IMG/VR virus record: IMGVR_UViG_3300033156_001123
Coordinates: 1 to 56,883 of that record
Direction: 5' to 3' (one strand)
Length of the DNA: 56,883 nt
Source of the DNA: a virus
Shown here: in pieces, positions 24,745 through 31,747 of the stretch
How the letters are laid out: every line of letters begins with the position of its first letter
Position numbering within the stretch: the stretch's first letter is position 1
Notes under the pieces: model-generated
What the model was told of the DNA's origin: nothing
What the model saw: only the letters and a program-made list of their open reading frames with translations
Databases searched by the model: none
Position numbers and translations under genes: made by a program

Positions 24745-25715
24745 TTATCATCCTCTTTAAGTTTTAATTTCTTCCACCACCACTCATTATTAATATACCA
24801 ATTAATGGTTTTATTCAAATTTGTTTCTAAATTATCTTTTATTTCAAAAACTAATTCAGTAATTTTTTTACAATCAACTGCATATCTCCTATCGTGCCCA
24901 GGTCTATCAGGAACAAATTCTATAAAGTATTCATAGTCAAGCGCCATATTCTCAATTATAAACTTGATTAATTCATAGTTAGTCACATCATCATATAAAG
25001 AGCCTATATTATATATCTCTCCAAATTTCCCTTTGTGAAGAAGAAGGTCTATAGCTCTACAATTATCCTCTACAAATATCCAGTTTCGTATTTGGTCTCC
25101 TTTTCCATAGATAGGCACTTTTTTATTTTCAAGTAAATTTGTTATTGCAAGAGGGATTAGTTTTTCAGGATACTGATAAGGACCAAAGTTATTAGTACTC
25201 CTGCTGATAATGTATTTAAGTCCGTAAGTTCTTCCGTAAGCTTGTACTAACAAATCTGCTCCTGCTTTACTTGCTGAATAAGGAGAAGAAGGCTTCAAAA
25301 GAGAATCTTCATCTGCAAATCCATCAAGCACTTCTCCATATACTTCATCTGTGCTAATTTGAAAAAATTTACAGTCATATCGAACCGCATAATCAAGAAG
25401 TCTCTGCACTCCTAAATAATTGCTTTTTATAAAAGGCAAGGAGTCTCTTATACTTCTATCAACATGGCTCTCAGCAGCAAAGTTGACTATCCAATCAGGA
25501 GGATCAAAAGGGAAATTCTGGATATCACAAATATCCATTTTAACAAAAATATAATTAGGATTATTTTCAATATCCTTCAAATTATCAGGATTGCCTGAGT
25601 AGGTGAGTTTATCTAAATTGTAAACTTTATAAGTAGGATAGCTTCTAAGAATATAATGGATGAAATTAGAACCAATGAACCCACATCCTCCAGTAATTAA
25701 TAGTCTTACACTCAA
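24741..25715 (-). CDS. rmlB: dTDP-glucose 4,6-dehydratase
   Basis: A 324-residue extended SDR with TGGCGFIGSNFIHYIL, ISTDEVYGEV, the catalytic YSASKAGADLLV and SNNFGPYQYPEKLIPL, all diagnostic of RmlB. It makes dTDP-4-keto-6-deoxyglucose. TTG start, preceded by GGAGGTAG. No rmlC was seen in the window, so the product must be used by other enzymes (the RmlD-like or epimerase genes here) or by host enzymes. Confidence 0.93.
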   Translation of the reverse strand: MSVRLLITGGCGFIGSNFIHYILRSYPTYKVYNLDKLTYSGNPDNLKDIENNPNYIFVKMDICDIQNFPFDPPDWIVNFAAESHVDRSIRDSLPFIKSNYLGVQRLLDYAVRYDCKFFQISTDEVYGEVLDGFADEDSLLKPSSPYSASKAGADLLVQAYGRTYGLKYIISRSTNNFGPYQYPEKLIPLAITNLLENKKVPIYGKGDQIRNWIFVEDNCRAIDLLLHKGKFGEIYNIGSLYDDVTNYELIKFIIENMALDYEYFIEFVPDRPGHDRRYAVDCKKITELVFEIKDNLETNLNKTINWYINNEWWWKKLKLKEDDK

Positions 25716-25731
25716 ATCTACCTCCTTTCAA

Positions 25732-25995
25732 TTACCACTTAATCATTACTAAAGCTGAAACTAAAGCACCAATCACAGTAATCAATAAAGAGAAAAATAT
25801 CCTCCTTGAAAACCTTTTGTATTCATCAATACATCTTGCCAGCCTATCAATCTTGTCATTAGCTACTTCCAGCTGTTCATATATATGCTTAGTTTCATTA
25901 CTTATCAGCTTCTCAACCATTTCCTTAAAACTCAATAAAATAGCTCTCGTTTCCCTACCATAAGAACAACCATTTTTTATATTCTGTCGAGTCAA
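25732..25995 (-). CDS. XhlA-like membrane-anchored coiled-coil protein
   Basis: An 87-residue protein with a predicted amphipathic coil (EQLEVANDKIDRLARCIDEY) and one C-terminal membrane segment (FFSLLITVIGALVSALVMI). This is the architecture of the XhlA/hemolysin family, which accompany holins in Gram-positive phages. TTG start with GGGGTGATG upstream. It lies between head-tail connectors and rmlB rather than in a lysis module, so a tail-membrane role is also possible. Confidence 0.6.
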   Translation of the reverse strand: MTRQNIKNGCSYGRETRAILLSFKEMVEKLISNETKHIYEQLEVANDKIDRLARCIDEYKRFSRRIFFSLLITVIGALVSALVMIKW

Positions 25996-25996
25996 A

Positions 25997-26401
25997 TTAC
26001 ATCACCCCTTTTTTCCAAAAATCTCCCAATATTTTGGTCAATAAATTGGCTGCTTCTTTTTTCATTGGCTCTTTCACACTTTTAATACCTTTGTGAATAA
26101 AATGGCTCTTAGTTTTGTGCTCAAATTCTTGTTTAGCAGTATATGGTAGAGCTGAGCCAACTAAATATGTCAATTTGTCTATTTTTTGTCCAGTCACAGC
26201 GGGATAAACTCTATTCTTATAATCCACAGAAGCTGTCAGACTTTTTTGCAAAGTGCCCGTCAATACAGGGCAGTGCAGCTTAGCATTTTCCGCAGCTTCA
26301 ACTGCATATCTCTTAACAACCCTATCTAAAGCTTCTGTTATAGCATCATCACTCCTACCAACATTTTCAGCCTTGTCCCAATTAAACATTTCTGCTGGCA
26401 T
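25997..26401 (-). CDS. HK97 gp10-like head-tail/tail completion protein
   Basis: About 134 residues from the ATG at 26399-26401; the GTG at 26410 lies inside the AGGTGGG ribosome site and is less likely. The segment AENAKLHCPVLTGTLQKSL is the conserved core of the gp10 family (CPVDTGRLRNS in typical members), and LVGSALPYTAKQEFEHKTK is its second block. These proteins take part in tail completion and joining. Position after the connectors fits. Confidence 0.82.
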   Translation of the reverse strand: MPAEMFNWDKAENVGRSDDAITEALDRVVKRYAVEAAENAKLHCPVLTGTLQKSLTASVDYKNRVYPAVTGQKIDKLTYLVGSALPYTAKQEFEHKTKSHFIHKGIKSVKEPMKKEAANLLTKILGDFWKKGVM

Positions 26402-26402
26402 T

Positions 26403-26834
26403 TTACCCACCTGTTTTCTTACCCAAATAAATTATTTGCCTCGTTATTTCAGAGCCTAAACCAGTCTTGTGCACTTGTCTAATAACATAAGTTTCATCTT
26501 TGTAAACAGCTTCATAATATTGAGTACCTCCCACAGTAGTTGGTTCAGAAGTGTTTATCTCTTCCTTTCTCCAATCTATTGTAGCAATTATGTCTCCCCG
26601 CTCAAGGAAGCCTGGTGCTGCCACGATTTCTCTCTCTTCACCTTTCAATATCTGAATTACAGGCTCGCAATATTCCTCTGCATAAGTCCAACTTTTTTCA
26701 TTTGTAAATGGATCGATACTATCCAAAGTTCTTTTCTTAAAATAAAATTCTCCTGGGCTACATCTCCTTCCTCCATAAATACCAAGCTCATTCAGCTTTG
26801 TCCATTTTATATCTTCTTTAGTTAACATTTTCAA
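26403..26834 (-). CDS. Head closure-like (head-tail connector) protein
   Basis: A 143-residue beta-rich protein between the gp6/gp15-like connector and the gp10-like gene, where SPP1 gp16-like head-closure (stopper) proteins sit. It has a RGDIIATIDWR loop and a C-terminal TYVIRQVHKTGLGSEITRQI strand pair. No enzyme motif or membrane segment. It overlaps the upstream gene by four bases. Assignment rests on size and order. Confidence 0.6.
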   Translation of the reverse strand: MKMLTKEDIKWTKLNELGIYGGRRCSPGEFYFKKRTLDSIDPFTNEKSWTYAEEYCEPVIQILKGEEREIVAAPGFLERGDIIATIDWRKEEINTSEPTTVGGTQYYEAVYKDETYVIRQVHKTGLGSEITRQIIYLGKKTGG

Positions 26835-27391
26835 TCCTGATAAATTCCTGTATAATCACCTTCATCCTCTGAATATATCTCAGCTCTTAATACACCCACT
26901 GCTAAGCTTGCTGCCTGTTCTTCTTTAGCTTTCTGTTCAAATGCTTCTGCCATTCTCAAGAAATTCTGACACTCTTTGGTTTTATCCACTTTCTCGTCGC
27001 CTGACCAATAAACAAAGAATTTAGCAGCATTTGTTGCTAAAGCTCTGCAGCAGTGAGCAGCAGCCATATTTATATCATTGCCATAATCCGACAATATCTG
27101 GTCAAGCTCATCATCGCTAAAAGCATTATATTCATACTTCTGAGCTTTTAATATAGCACCATTACTCGGAGCTGAGGTCATTGTGATTAAACCAGTATCG
27201 TTGTCAATTGTGTAGTCAGTATTCCTTGTCTGTGAATTGTTGTTTAAAATAATAACTTCAGTAGTTGCTCTAACTGGATACATACTCAATTGAAAGTACT
27301 TATTACTCCCATCACCAACACCAAATTGGTCGTTGACCATTATTTTATTTTTATCACCAATTAAAAGTCTCAATTTTTCTCTATTAGTCAA
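26831..27391 (-). CDS. Head-tail connector (gp6/gp15-like) protein
   Basis: A 186-residue protein with MTNREKLRLLIGDK at its start and DDELDQILSDYGNDINMAAA then HCCRALATNAAKFF, the helical bundle typical of head-tail adaptors that dock on the portal. Unusually, about 65 residues of beta-rich sequence (ELSMYPVRATTEVIILNN region) lie between the N-terminal strand and the helices. TTG start with GGAGTGATG upstream. Followed by the head-closure candidate. Confidence 0.7.
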   Translation of the reverse strand: MTNREKLRLLIGDKNKIMVNDQFGVGDGSNKYFQLSMYPVRATTEVIILNNNSQTRNTDYTIDNDTGLITMTSAPSNGAILKAQKYEYNAFSDDELDQILSDYGNDINMAAAHCCRALATNAAKFFVYWSGDEKVDKTKECQNFLRMAEAFEQKAKEEQAASLAVGVLRAEIYSEDEGDYTGIYQD

Positions 27392-27700
27392 TTACATCAC
27401 TCCTATTTGTAAATGAAAATGGTCTCTAACTTTGAAATGACTAATATCAATATTTTTAATCTTGTTAATTTTTCTTTCTTGAATAAGTTTGTTCGCTACA
27501 TCTATCCCTTTTTGGAGCATATATTCAACAGTTTCAGCTCTGTAACTTTCGTACGGTTTGTGATAAGACTGTCCACTAAAGACAATTAAAATTCTCATTT
27601 TGAAGTTCTTACTATCTAAATCTTCACAGACCACCAAATCTTTTTCTTTTAGAAACCACTCGGTCTTTTTCTCTATTGGACAGAAAGGACAGTTATCCAT
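27392..27700 (-). CDS. HIT-like (histidine triad) nucleotide-binding protein
   Basis: A 102-residue protein with N-terminal CPFCPIEKK, matching the zinc-type CxxC start of HIT proteins, a central MRILIVFSGQSYHKP in the place of the PxxPxHxLVxPKxH strand, and C-terminal DHFHLQIGVM. The triad reads H94-x-H96-x-Q98, as in the GalT/Ap4A phosphorylase branch, where the last His is replaced by Gln. HIT enzymes cleave or transfer nucleotides from dinucleotides or nucleotide sugars. It lies between a signal-peptide protein and a connector gene. Family call is moderate; the protein is short. Confidence 0.55.
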   Translation of the reverse strand: MDNCPFCPIEKKTEWFLKEKDLVVCEDLDSKNFKMRILIVFSGQSYHKPYESYRAETVEYMLQKGIDVANKLIQERKINKIKNIDISHFKVRDHFHLQIGVM

Positions 27701-27718
27701 TAATTCAATTAATCTTTC

Positions 27719-28042
27719 TTATTTGTTCCCTTTTATTTCTTTGATTATCTCTTGTCTCGCATAGTTATTTATAACTTGTAGAGCGGCTTTCAATTCACCA
27801 GGTAATTTGCTTATCTTCACTCCCCATCTCGTAAAATTTCTTGTTCCAAGCTCCTCAATTCTATTACCATTATCATCCACAAAATAGTAATTAGCTGAGA
27901 AATCAATTGAGCCGTCACGGTTCGCTATTGTAACATTCATAACTTTTATATCCTTGACCGTTATCGTTTTTAATGCTTGCCCAAAAGCTATCCCTGTTAA
28001 AAATGTTCCTAAAGCCAAAGCAATTATAAGCTTTTTAGTCAT
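27719..28042 (-). CDS. Secreted/periplasmic-type small protein with signal peptide
   Basis: About 107 residues from the ATG at 28040-28042, which has GGAGG six bases upstream; an earlier ATG overlaps that site. The N-terminus MTKKLIIALALGTFLTGIAF with a following GQA is a clear signal peptide. The mature part (ITVKDIKVMNVTIANRDGSI) looks like one beta domain plus a basic C-terminal helix. Second of two consecutive genes with signal peptides downstream of the capsid genes. Function unknown. Confidence 0.7.
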   Translation of the reverse strand: MTKKLIIALALGTFLTGIAFGQALKTITVKDIKVMNVTIANRDGSIDFSANYYFVDDNGNRIEELGTRNFTRWGVKISKLPGELKAALQVINNYARQEIIKEIKGNK

Positions 28043-28063
28043 ATTAACCTCCATTATTCAATT

Positions 28064-29101
28064 TCAAGGAGATGCCACACCATTCCTATCAACTTGGAAA
28101 TAGAGCCCTAAATGAACTAAAGCAGCATCTACTCCATAGTCATCTGCATCAGCATCTCTGTAAATCCTCATTGAGACAGTATCCTTAGCTTGAACCCCTG
28201 TCCCTGATATCGTTATGAAATCTGTTAATAAAAGTTCATTTGCAAGACCTTCTGCTGAATCAGTTACAGTTGCGGTAGTAGTTGCAACTGTTAGAACCTC
28301 ATCGTTATCTGGAGTTACAATCGTATATTCCGTTGCCCAAACAACATCACCCGTTGATGCATCAGTTGGTGCCCAAGCAAATCTTAACTTTATATCAGAG
28401 CCTGGATCATAATTATCAGGCACTGCCCACTCATAATATATCTCTTCATCATTGGTAGCATCAAAGAGAAGAACTGGAGTAACGCCAATTTCACCCTCAG
28501 CTGGATAATTAGTTCCAGGTTTGTAAAACTGTGTAATATGCGCCCTTTGCTCTTCCCACACAGGTGTCCACTGAAGCTCTCCTGATGCATTTTCAAAGCC
28601 TACTTTATACTGCGTGTCATCTCTATCCCAAATAAACCACCACCGGTTATCATCTGTGTCCTCCCAGAGGGCTACTCGGCCAGTGGTTATATTAGGTTCT
28701 GTAGTTTGGGAGTAAAAATCAACTTCCGTTATCTTAGCTCGGAAAAGGACACTAGCAGTATGTAGCGCAAACTTTTCCTCCCATACAATAGCTCCCGTTC
28801 CAGCTCCAGCAGAGTAAAATCTCGCAAAATCTCCTGTAGAAAGATTTATCCTCCAGCACGTTTTACTCTCATCAATCCTATACCAGTTACCGCTTGCCTC
28901 ATCGTAGTAGGCATTGACCACAAGGTTTAACTCATCTTTACTCCTTATCCGCTCAACATTGAATAATTCGTGGTCATTAGCGTCTACATCTCTCATCCAA
29001 TAATAGATATTCGGAGAATAACCCATATAACGAGCATTACAAATTGATGCTATATTCAATAATAAAACTGTTATTAGCCCAATAAATTCAAGTTTTTTCA
29101 T
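28064..29101 (-). CDS. Signal-peptide-bearing virion-surface-like protein
   Basis: A 345-residue protein with Lys-Lys, a hydrophobic core (FIGLITVLLLNIASI) and a CNARY cut-site region: a signal peptide or membrane anchor. The rest is beta-rich with many Trp, Asp and Thr, and ends DAALVHLGLYFQVDRNG, a motif I associate with phage structural fibre/jelly-roll proteins. No enzyme motif seen. A head-adjacent gene whose product is exported would be unusual; it may act on the host surface, or the signal may serve membrane retention until lysis. Confidence 0.65.
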   Translation of the reverse strand: MKKLEFIGLITVLLLNIASICNARYMGYSPNIYYWMRDVDANDHELFNVERIRSKDELNLVVNAYYDEASGNWYRIDESKTCWRINLSTGDFARFYSAGAGTGAIVWEEKFALHTASVLFRAKITEVDFYSQTTEPNITTGRVALWEDTDDNRWWFIWDRDDTQYKVGFENASGELQWTPVWEEQRAHITQFYKPGTNYPAEGEIGVTPVLLFDATNDEEIYYEWAVPDNYDPGSDIKLRFAWAPTDASTGDVVWATEYTIVTPDNDEVLTVATTTATVTDSAEGLANELLLTDFITISGTGVQAKDTVSMRIYRDADADDYGVDAALVHLGLYFQVDRNGVASP

Positions 29102-29103
29102 CT

Positions 29104-29409
29104 TTAACTCCCTTCAAGTATTCTCACATCTTCGGTCCCTGAAGCTACTATACCATATAGAACCACACCAACATCCAATTTAAAACTATATGAACCTCCT
29201 GGGGGCATCGGCAAGCCATTTCCCACAGTAACATTTGCATCTCCGAGGTAAACAGTATTTGAGCCGTTGTTATATACGATTATGCTTCTTCGGTGATTTA
29301 GTGCTGTGGTGGGTAACGGAGTAGGAGTAGTTCCTACATTAACCTGGTTCGGTTTAATAGCTCCTGTTAACCAGTCTCCTACTGGTAGTCTATTCTTAGT
29401 TAATGCCAT
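29104..29409 (-). CDS. Small beta-rich virion protein (head fibre/decoration-like)
   Basis: A 101-residue protein with RRSIIVYNNGSNTVYLGDAN followed by PMPPGGSYSFKL, a pattern of small phage surface proteins made of one beta sandwich. It lies two bases upstream of the signal-peptide gene and just after the capsid block, so a capsid-surface or fibre role is likely. No signal peptide. Confidence 0.55.
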   Translation of the reverse strand: MALTKNRLPVGDWLTGAIKPNQVNVGTTPTPLPTTALNHRRSIIVYNNGSNTVYLGDANVTVGNGLPMPPGGSYSFKLDVGVVLYGIVASGTEDVRILEGS

Positions 29410-29415
29410 TAGTTA

Positions 29416-29604
29416 TCACCTGCTTTTTGGTCTTCTTTTAATCTTTTCTTTTTTCAGCTTCTCCTGTCTCAATTTTGCTTCTTGTTTTTTCTTCCTCTTA
29501 ATTTCGTCCAACTCCTGCCACTGCTTCAATATCTCCTTATTGGCTGGTCTCTTAATAGGTTTAATCACCACAGGTATACCACTATACCCTGAAGAAATAC
29601 TCAT
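29416..29604 (-). CDS. Small very basic protein, 62 residues
   Basis: Starts MSISSGYSGIPVVIKPIKRP after TTAAAGGAGG. The C-terminal half is almost all Lys/Arg/Glu/Gln in a long predicted helix. Its leader directly follows the terminator hairpin behind the capsid gene. It may bind nucleic acid or a capsid partner; no family recognised. Confidence 0.6.
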   Translation of the reverse strand: MSISSGYSGIPVVIKPIKRPANKEILKQWQELDEIKRKKKQEAKLRQEKLKKEKIKRRPKSR

Positions 29605-29619
29605 TTAATTAACCTCCTT

Positions 29620-29658
29620 TAAAAAATGGGTAGGAGCCAACACAAGCTACCTACCCAT
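29620..29658 (-). terminator. Rho-independent terminator/attenuator after the capsid gene
   Basis: On the minus strand ATGGGTAGG (29658-29650) pairs with CCTACCCAT (29634-29626), with further AGC/GGCT pairs inside, followed at once by a run of six T (29625-29620). The stem begins about 47 bases after the capsid stop. Since the next gene's ribosome site follows directly, it probably gives partial termination, keeping capsid mRNA high over the genes below. Confidence 0.85.
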
Positions 29659-29664
29659 ATTTGA

Positions 29665-29690
29665 AGAGGAGCGACAACATACCAGCTCCT
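29665..29690 (-). terminator. Second small hairpin after the capsid gene
   Basis: AGGAGC at 29667-29672 and GCTCCT at 29685-29690 form a six-pair stem with a 12-base loop, between the capsid stop and the terminator. There is no T run, so it may rather protect the capsid mRNA 3' end. Confidence 0.45.
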
Positions 29691-29704
29691 TTATCTCAAT
29701 ATTT

Positions 29705-30658
29705 TTAATATTCTGTCCTGACCCATTTATCTGGTTCCAAAATATCAGCATCAAATCTTGCCTTAGCTCTGGCATTTTCTGTGTCTCGTAATAAATCTTG
29801 CCATTGCTTAATCTGTAGCATTAATCTCCTTAAAAATACACAGCCTCCTCCAGTCTTCGCTTTTCCGATGTAATAATAATCAGAATCCACATACGGAGAG
29901 CATATAATATTCAGCACATTCTGAAATACATTAGTTCCACCAGCTGCTACAGTCCCACCAATATTAGCAGTTACAGTTAGAGAAGTATTAATTAATTCCC
30001 TGGCCTGATACAAATGAGTAGGATCAACAATTATCACATCAGGAGCAATAGGATCTCTCTCAGCTCTTCCTCCTGCTGTTACAGTTCTGTTCATCAAGGT
30101 TGCAATAGCCGATTCGAGAGCCGCTGCATTCAATCCAGTATTAGTATTCTGATTCATCGAAGCTCCCCGAGTAGTAAAAGCCCCAAAAGCTATTTCATCT
30201 TCTTTCTGTTTAAACCTGTGACCAACTACCCTTAAACACCACCCCATAACATCAACTTCTGCATCTTCCAGCATCTCCTCAGTGAAACCCAGCAAACACT
30301 CAAATTTCCTTGGTTTCATAGTCGCTTCACCAGACACAGGTCCTGTAAAGTGCTTCTCCTGTCCGCTAATCGCCTCATAAACATGAATACCTTTCAGTCC
30401 TGGGAAATCAATCTCCTTACCTTTAGTCATTGTGACCAAGTCGAATACTTGTGGCCACAATGCCACATGTTCCATATAACCATCCAGCAATTTGGTATTA
30501 AAAGCTGTTCTTAACAGCTCTGGCATCTCTGAAGTCGTACGAGCTTCCTTCAGCAGTTTTCTAATCACTCTTTGCTGAGCTTCTGTCCAGCCTGAAGTCT
30601 GAACCGCTGTCTCTCTTAAGTCTTGCACACTAATCAATTCTGTATCGTTATTTTTCAT
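29705..30658 (-). CDS. Major capsid protein (HK97 fold)
   Basis: A 317-residue protein following protease/scaffold and decoration genes. It has VALWPQVFDLVTMTKGKEID (N-arm/E-loop region), RKFECLLGFTEEMLEDAEVD, PDVIIVDPTHLYQARELINT in the P domain and a C-terminal KARFDADILEPDKWVRTEY. These fit HK97-fold capsid subunits of this phage type. It has a full-length GGAGGTGAT ribosome site and is followed by a terminator, both fitting very high expression. Confidence 0.9.
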   Translation of the reverse strand: MKNNDTELISVQDLRETAVQTSGWTEAQQRVIRKLLKEARTTSEMPELLRTAFNTKLLDGYMEHVALWPQVFDLVTMTKGKEIDFPGLKGIHVYEAISGQEKHFTGPVSGEATMKPRKFECLLGFTEEMLEDAEVDVMGWCLRVVGHRFKQKEDEIAFGAFTTRGASMNQNTNTGLNAAALESAIATLMNRTVTAGGRAERDPIAPDVIIVDPTHLYQARELINTSLTVTANIGGTVAAGGTNVFQNVLNIICSPYVDSDYYYIGKAKTGGGCVFLRRLMLQIKQWQDLLRDTENARAKARFDADILEPDKWVRTEY

Positions 30659-30675
30659 TTTATTAAATCACCTCC
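30659..30675 (-). promoter_or_regulatory. Extended ribosome-binding leader of the capsid gene
   Basis: GGAGGTGATTTAATAAA directly precedes the ATG. Nine bases (GGAGGTGAT) match the 16S rRNA 3' end without a break. Nearly the same leader precedes the decoration gene. Confidence 0.8.
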
Positions 30676-30693
30676 ATCGCTTTCAAGCTTAAA

Positions 30694-31161
30694 TTATAAG
30701 TACGGATTAGCCTGGTTATAACAATATGGTGAACGCTTCTGAACTGGAGTAATAAATACCTCCACAATTTCACCACTCGCAGATCCTGGTGTTGAAGATT
30801 CTGCTACTCCTACTGAAATTTCTTGGTCTCTACCACCACCCAAATCAACTGTATTGCTCCCAGTAGCATACACATAATTTCCAGGTTTTATTGCCTGAGC
30901 AACAGAAGTTGTAAATTCAAATACACCAGTCTGCCAAAGCAAAACTTCTTCTCCTTCAGCAGCTTTAGTCTCAGCCACACCTGCTATCCCTCCTCTACCA
31001 AACAGTAACATAGGGTCAGCTGCAGGTCTTGCTTTACCTGCTCCATCTAAATAGCACATGTCTCCAGCTTCAATGTTTGCTCCAGCTGTAAACTTACTCA
31101 ATATTCCCGCTCTCACATAGTTCTCTAATGAAGAATTATATGTCATTATTTTCCTGCTCAT
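30694..31161 (-). CDS. Capsid decoration (cement) protein, DUF2190-like
   Basis: A 155-residue protein with KFTAGANIEAGDMCYLDGAG, FGRGGIAGVAETKAAEGEEV and VAQAIKPGNYVYATGSNT, a pattern of DUF2190-type head decoration proteins that bind the outer capsid. It lies between the protease/scaffold gene and the capsid gene, as usual. Strong AGGAGGTGATTTAAT leader. C-terminal extension (RSPYCYNQANPYL) is not part of the core. Confidence 0.8.
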   Translation of the reverse strand: MSRKIMTYNSSLENYVRAGILSKFTAGANIEAGDMCYLDGAGKARPAADPMLLFGRGGIAGVAETKAAEGEEVLLWQTGVFEFTTSVAQAIKPGNYVYATGSNTVDLGGGRDQEISVGVAESSTPGSASGEIVEVFITPVQKRSPYCYNQANPYL

Positions 31162-31179
31162 TTAATTAAATCACCTCCT
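31162..31179 (-). promoter_or_regulatory. Extended ribosome-binding leader of the decoration gene
   Basis: AGGAGGTGATTTAATTAA before the ATG, nearly identical to the capsid leader. A GGTGGTGATTTAA leader also precedes the TTG of the portal gene (43834-43847). Confidence 0.75.
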
Positions 31180-31195
31180 AATAACTCTCTGTAAC

Positions 31196-31747
31196 TTAAT
31201 CCTCGTCCTCTTCGTCATAAATTCTCTGTATATTCTCAGCCAAATTCCACAGTTTCTCATTACCTTCTTTTAAAATATCTGCTTCAGTTTTAGATGTTGT
31301 TTTTGTTGCTCCTACTGGAGGTTTACCATACACCAAAGTCTTCTTCTCTCTGGTAAGTGGAACCAATTCCTTAATATAGTCAAGCTCTGCTTTAAGAGAT
31401 TCTTCTACTTCCTTTTCGTTACTACCAACCACTCTCTTCCTCAATAACTCCTTAACCTTATCATCAACATCCAGCTCTTCAATTTTCTTATTAATAAACT
31501 CTTCTAACTTTTTCTGCTCTATTTCTGCTTTTAGTTTATCCCGTTCCTGTTCAGCAGCCACTAATTTAGTCTCCAGCTCTTTAATCTTCTCTTGTAATTT
31601 ATCAAATTCTTCTTGTAGCTTTTCTTTTTCAGTACTCAATTCCTCAACTTCAGTACTCAATTCCTCAACTTGTGCAGCTAAAGTCTCCTTAGCATCCTCA
31701 ATCAGATCCTGAACTTCGCTCATCTGGAGTAATTCCTCCTTTGTCAT
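31196..31747 (-). CDS. Scaffold protein made from a nested in-frame start
   Basis: Inside the protease gene an ATG at 31745-31747 is preceded eight bases earlier by GGGAGGTG (31756-31763), a ribosome site as strong as those of separate genes. The product would be 183 residues: an N-terminal MTKEELLQMSEVQDLIEDA, a long coiled coil with repeated VEELSTE and KLQEE heptads, and an acidic C-terminus. This is exactly a scaffold domain. The layout copies lambda C/Nu3, in which scaffold is also made from a start within the protease gene. Confidence 0.7.
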   Translation of the reverse strand: MTKEELLQMSEVQDLIEDAKETLAAQVEELSTEVEELSTEKEKLQEEFDKLQEKIKELETKLVAAEQERDKLKAEIEQKKLEEFINKKIEELDVDDKVKELLRKRVVGSNEKEVEESLKAELDYIKELVPLTREKKTLVYGKPPVGATKTTSKTEADILKEGNEKLWNLAENIQRIYDEEDED

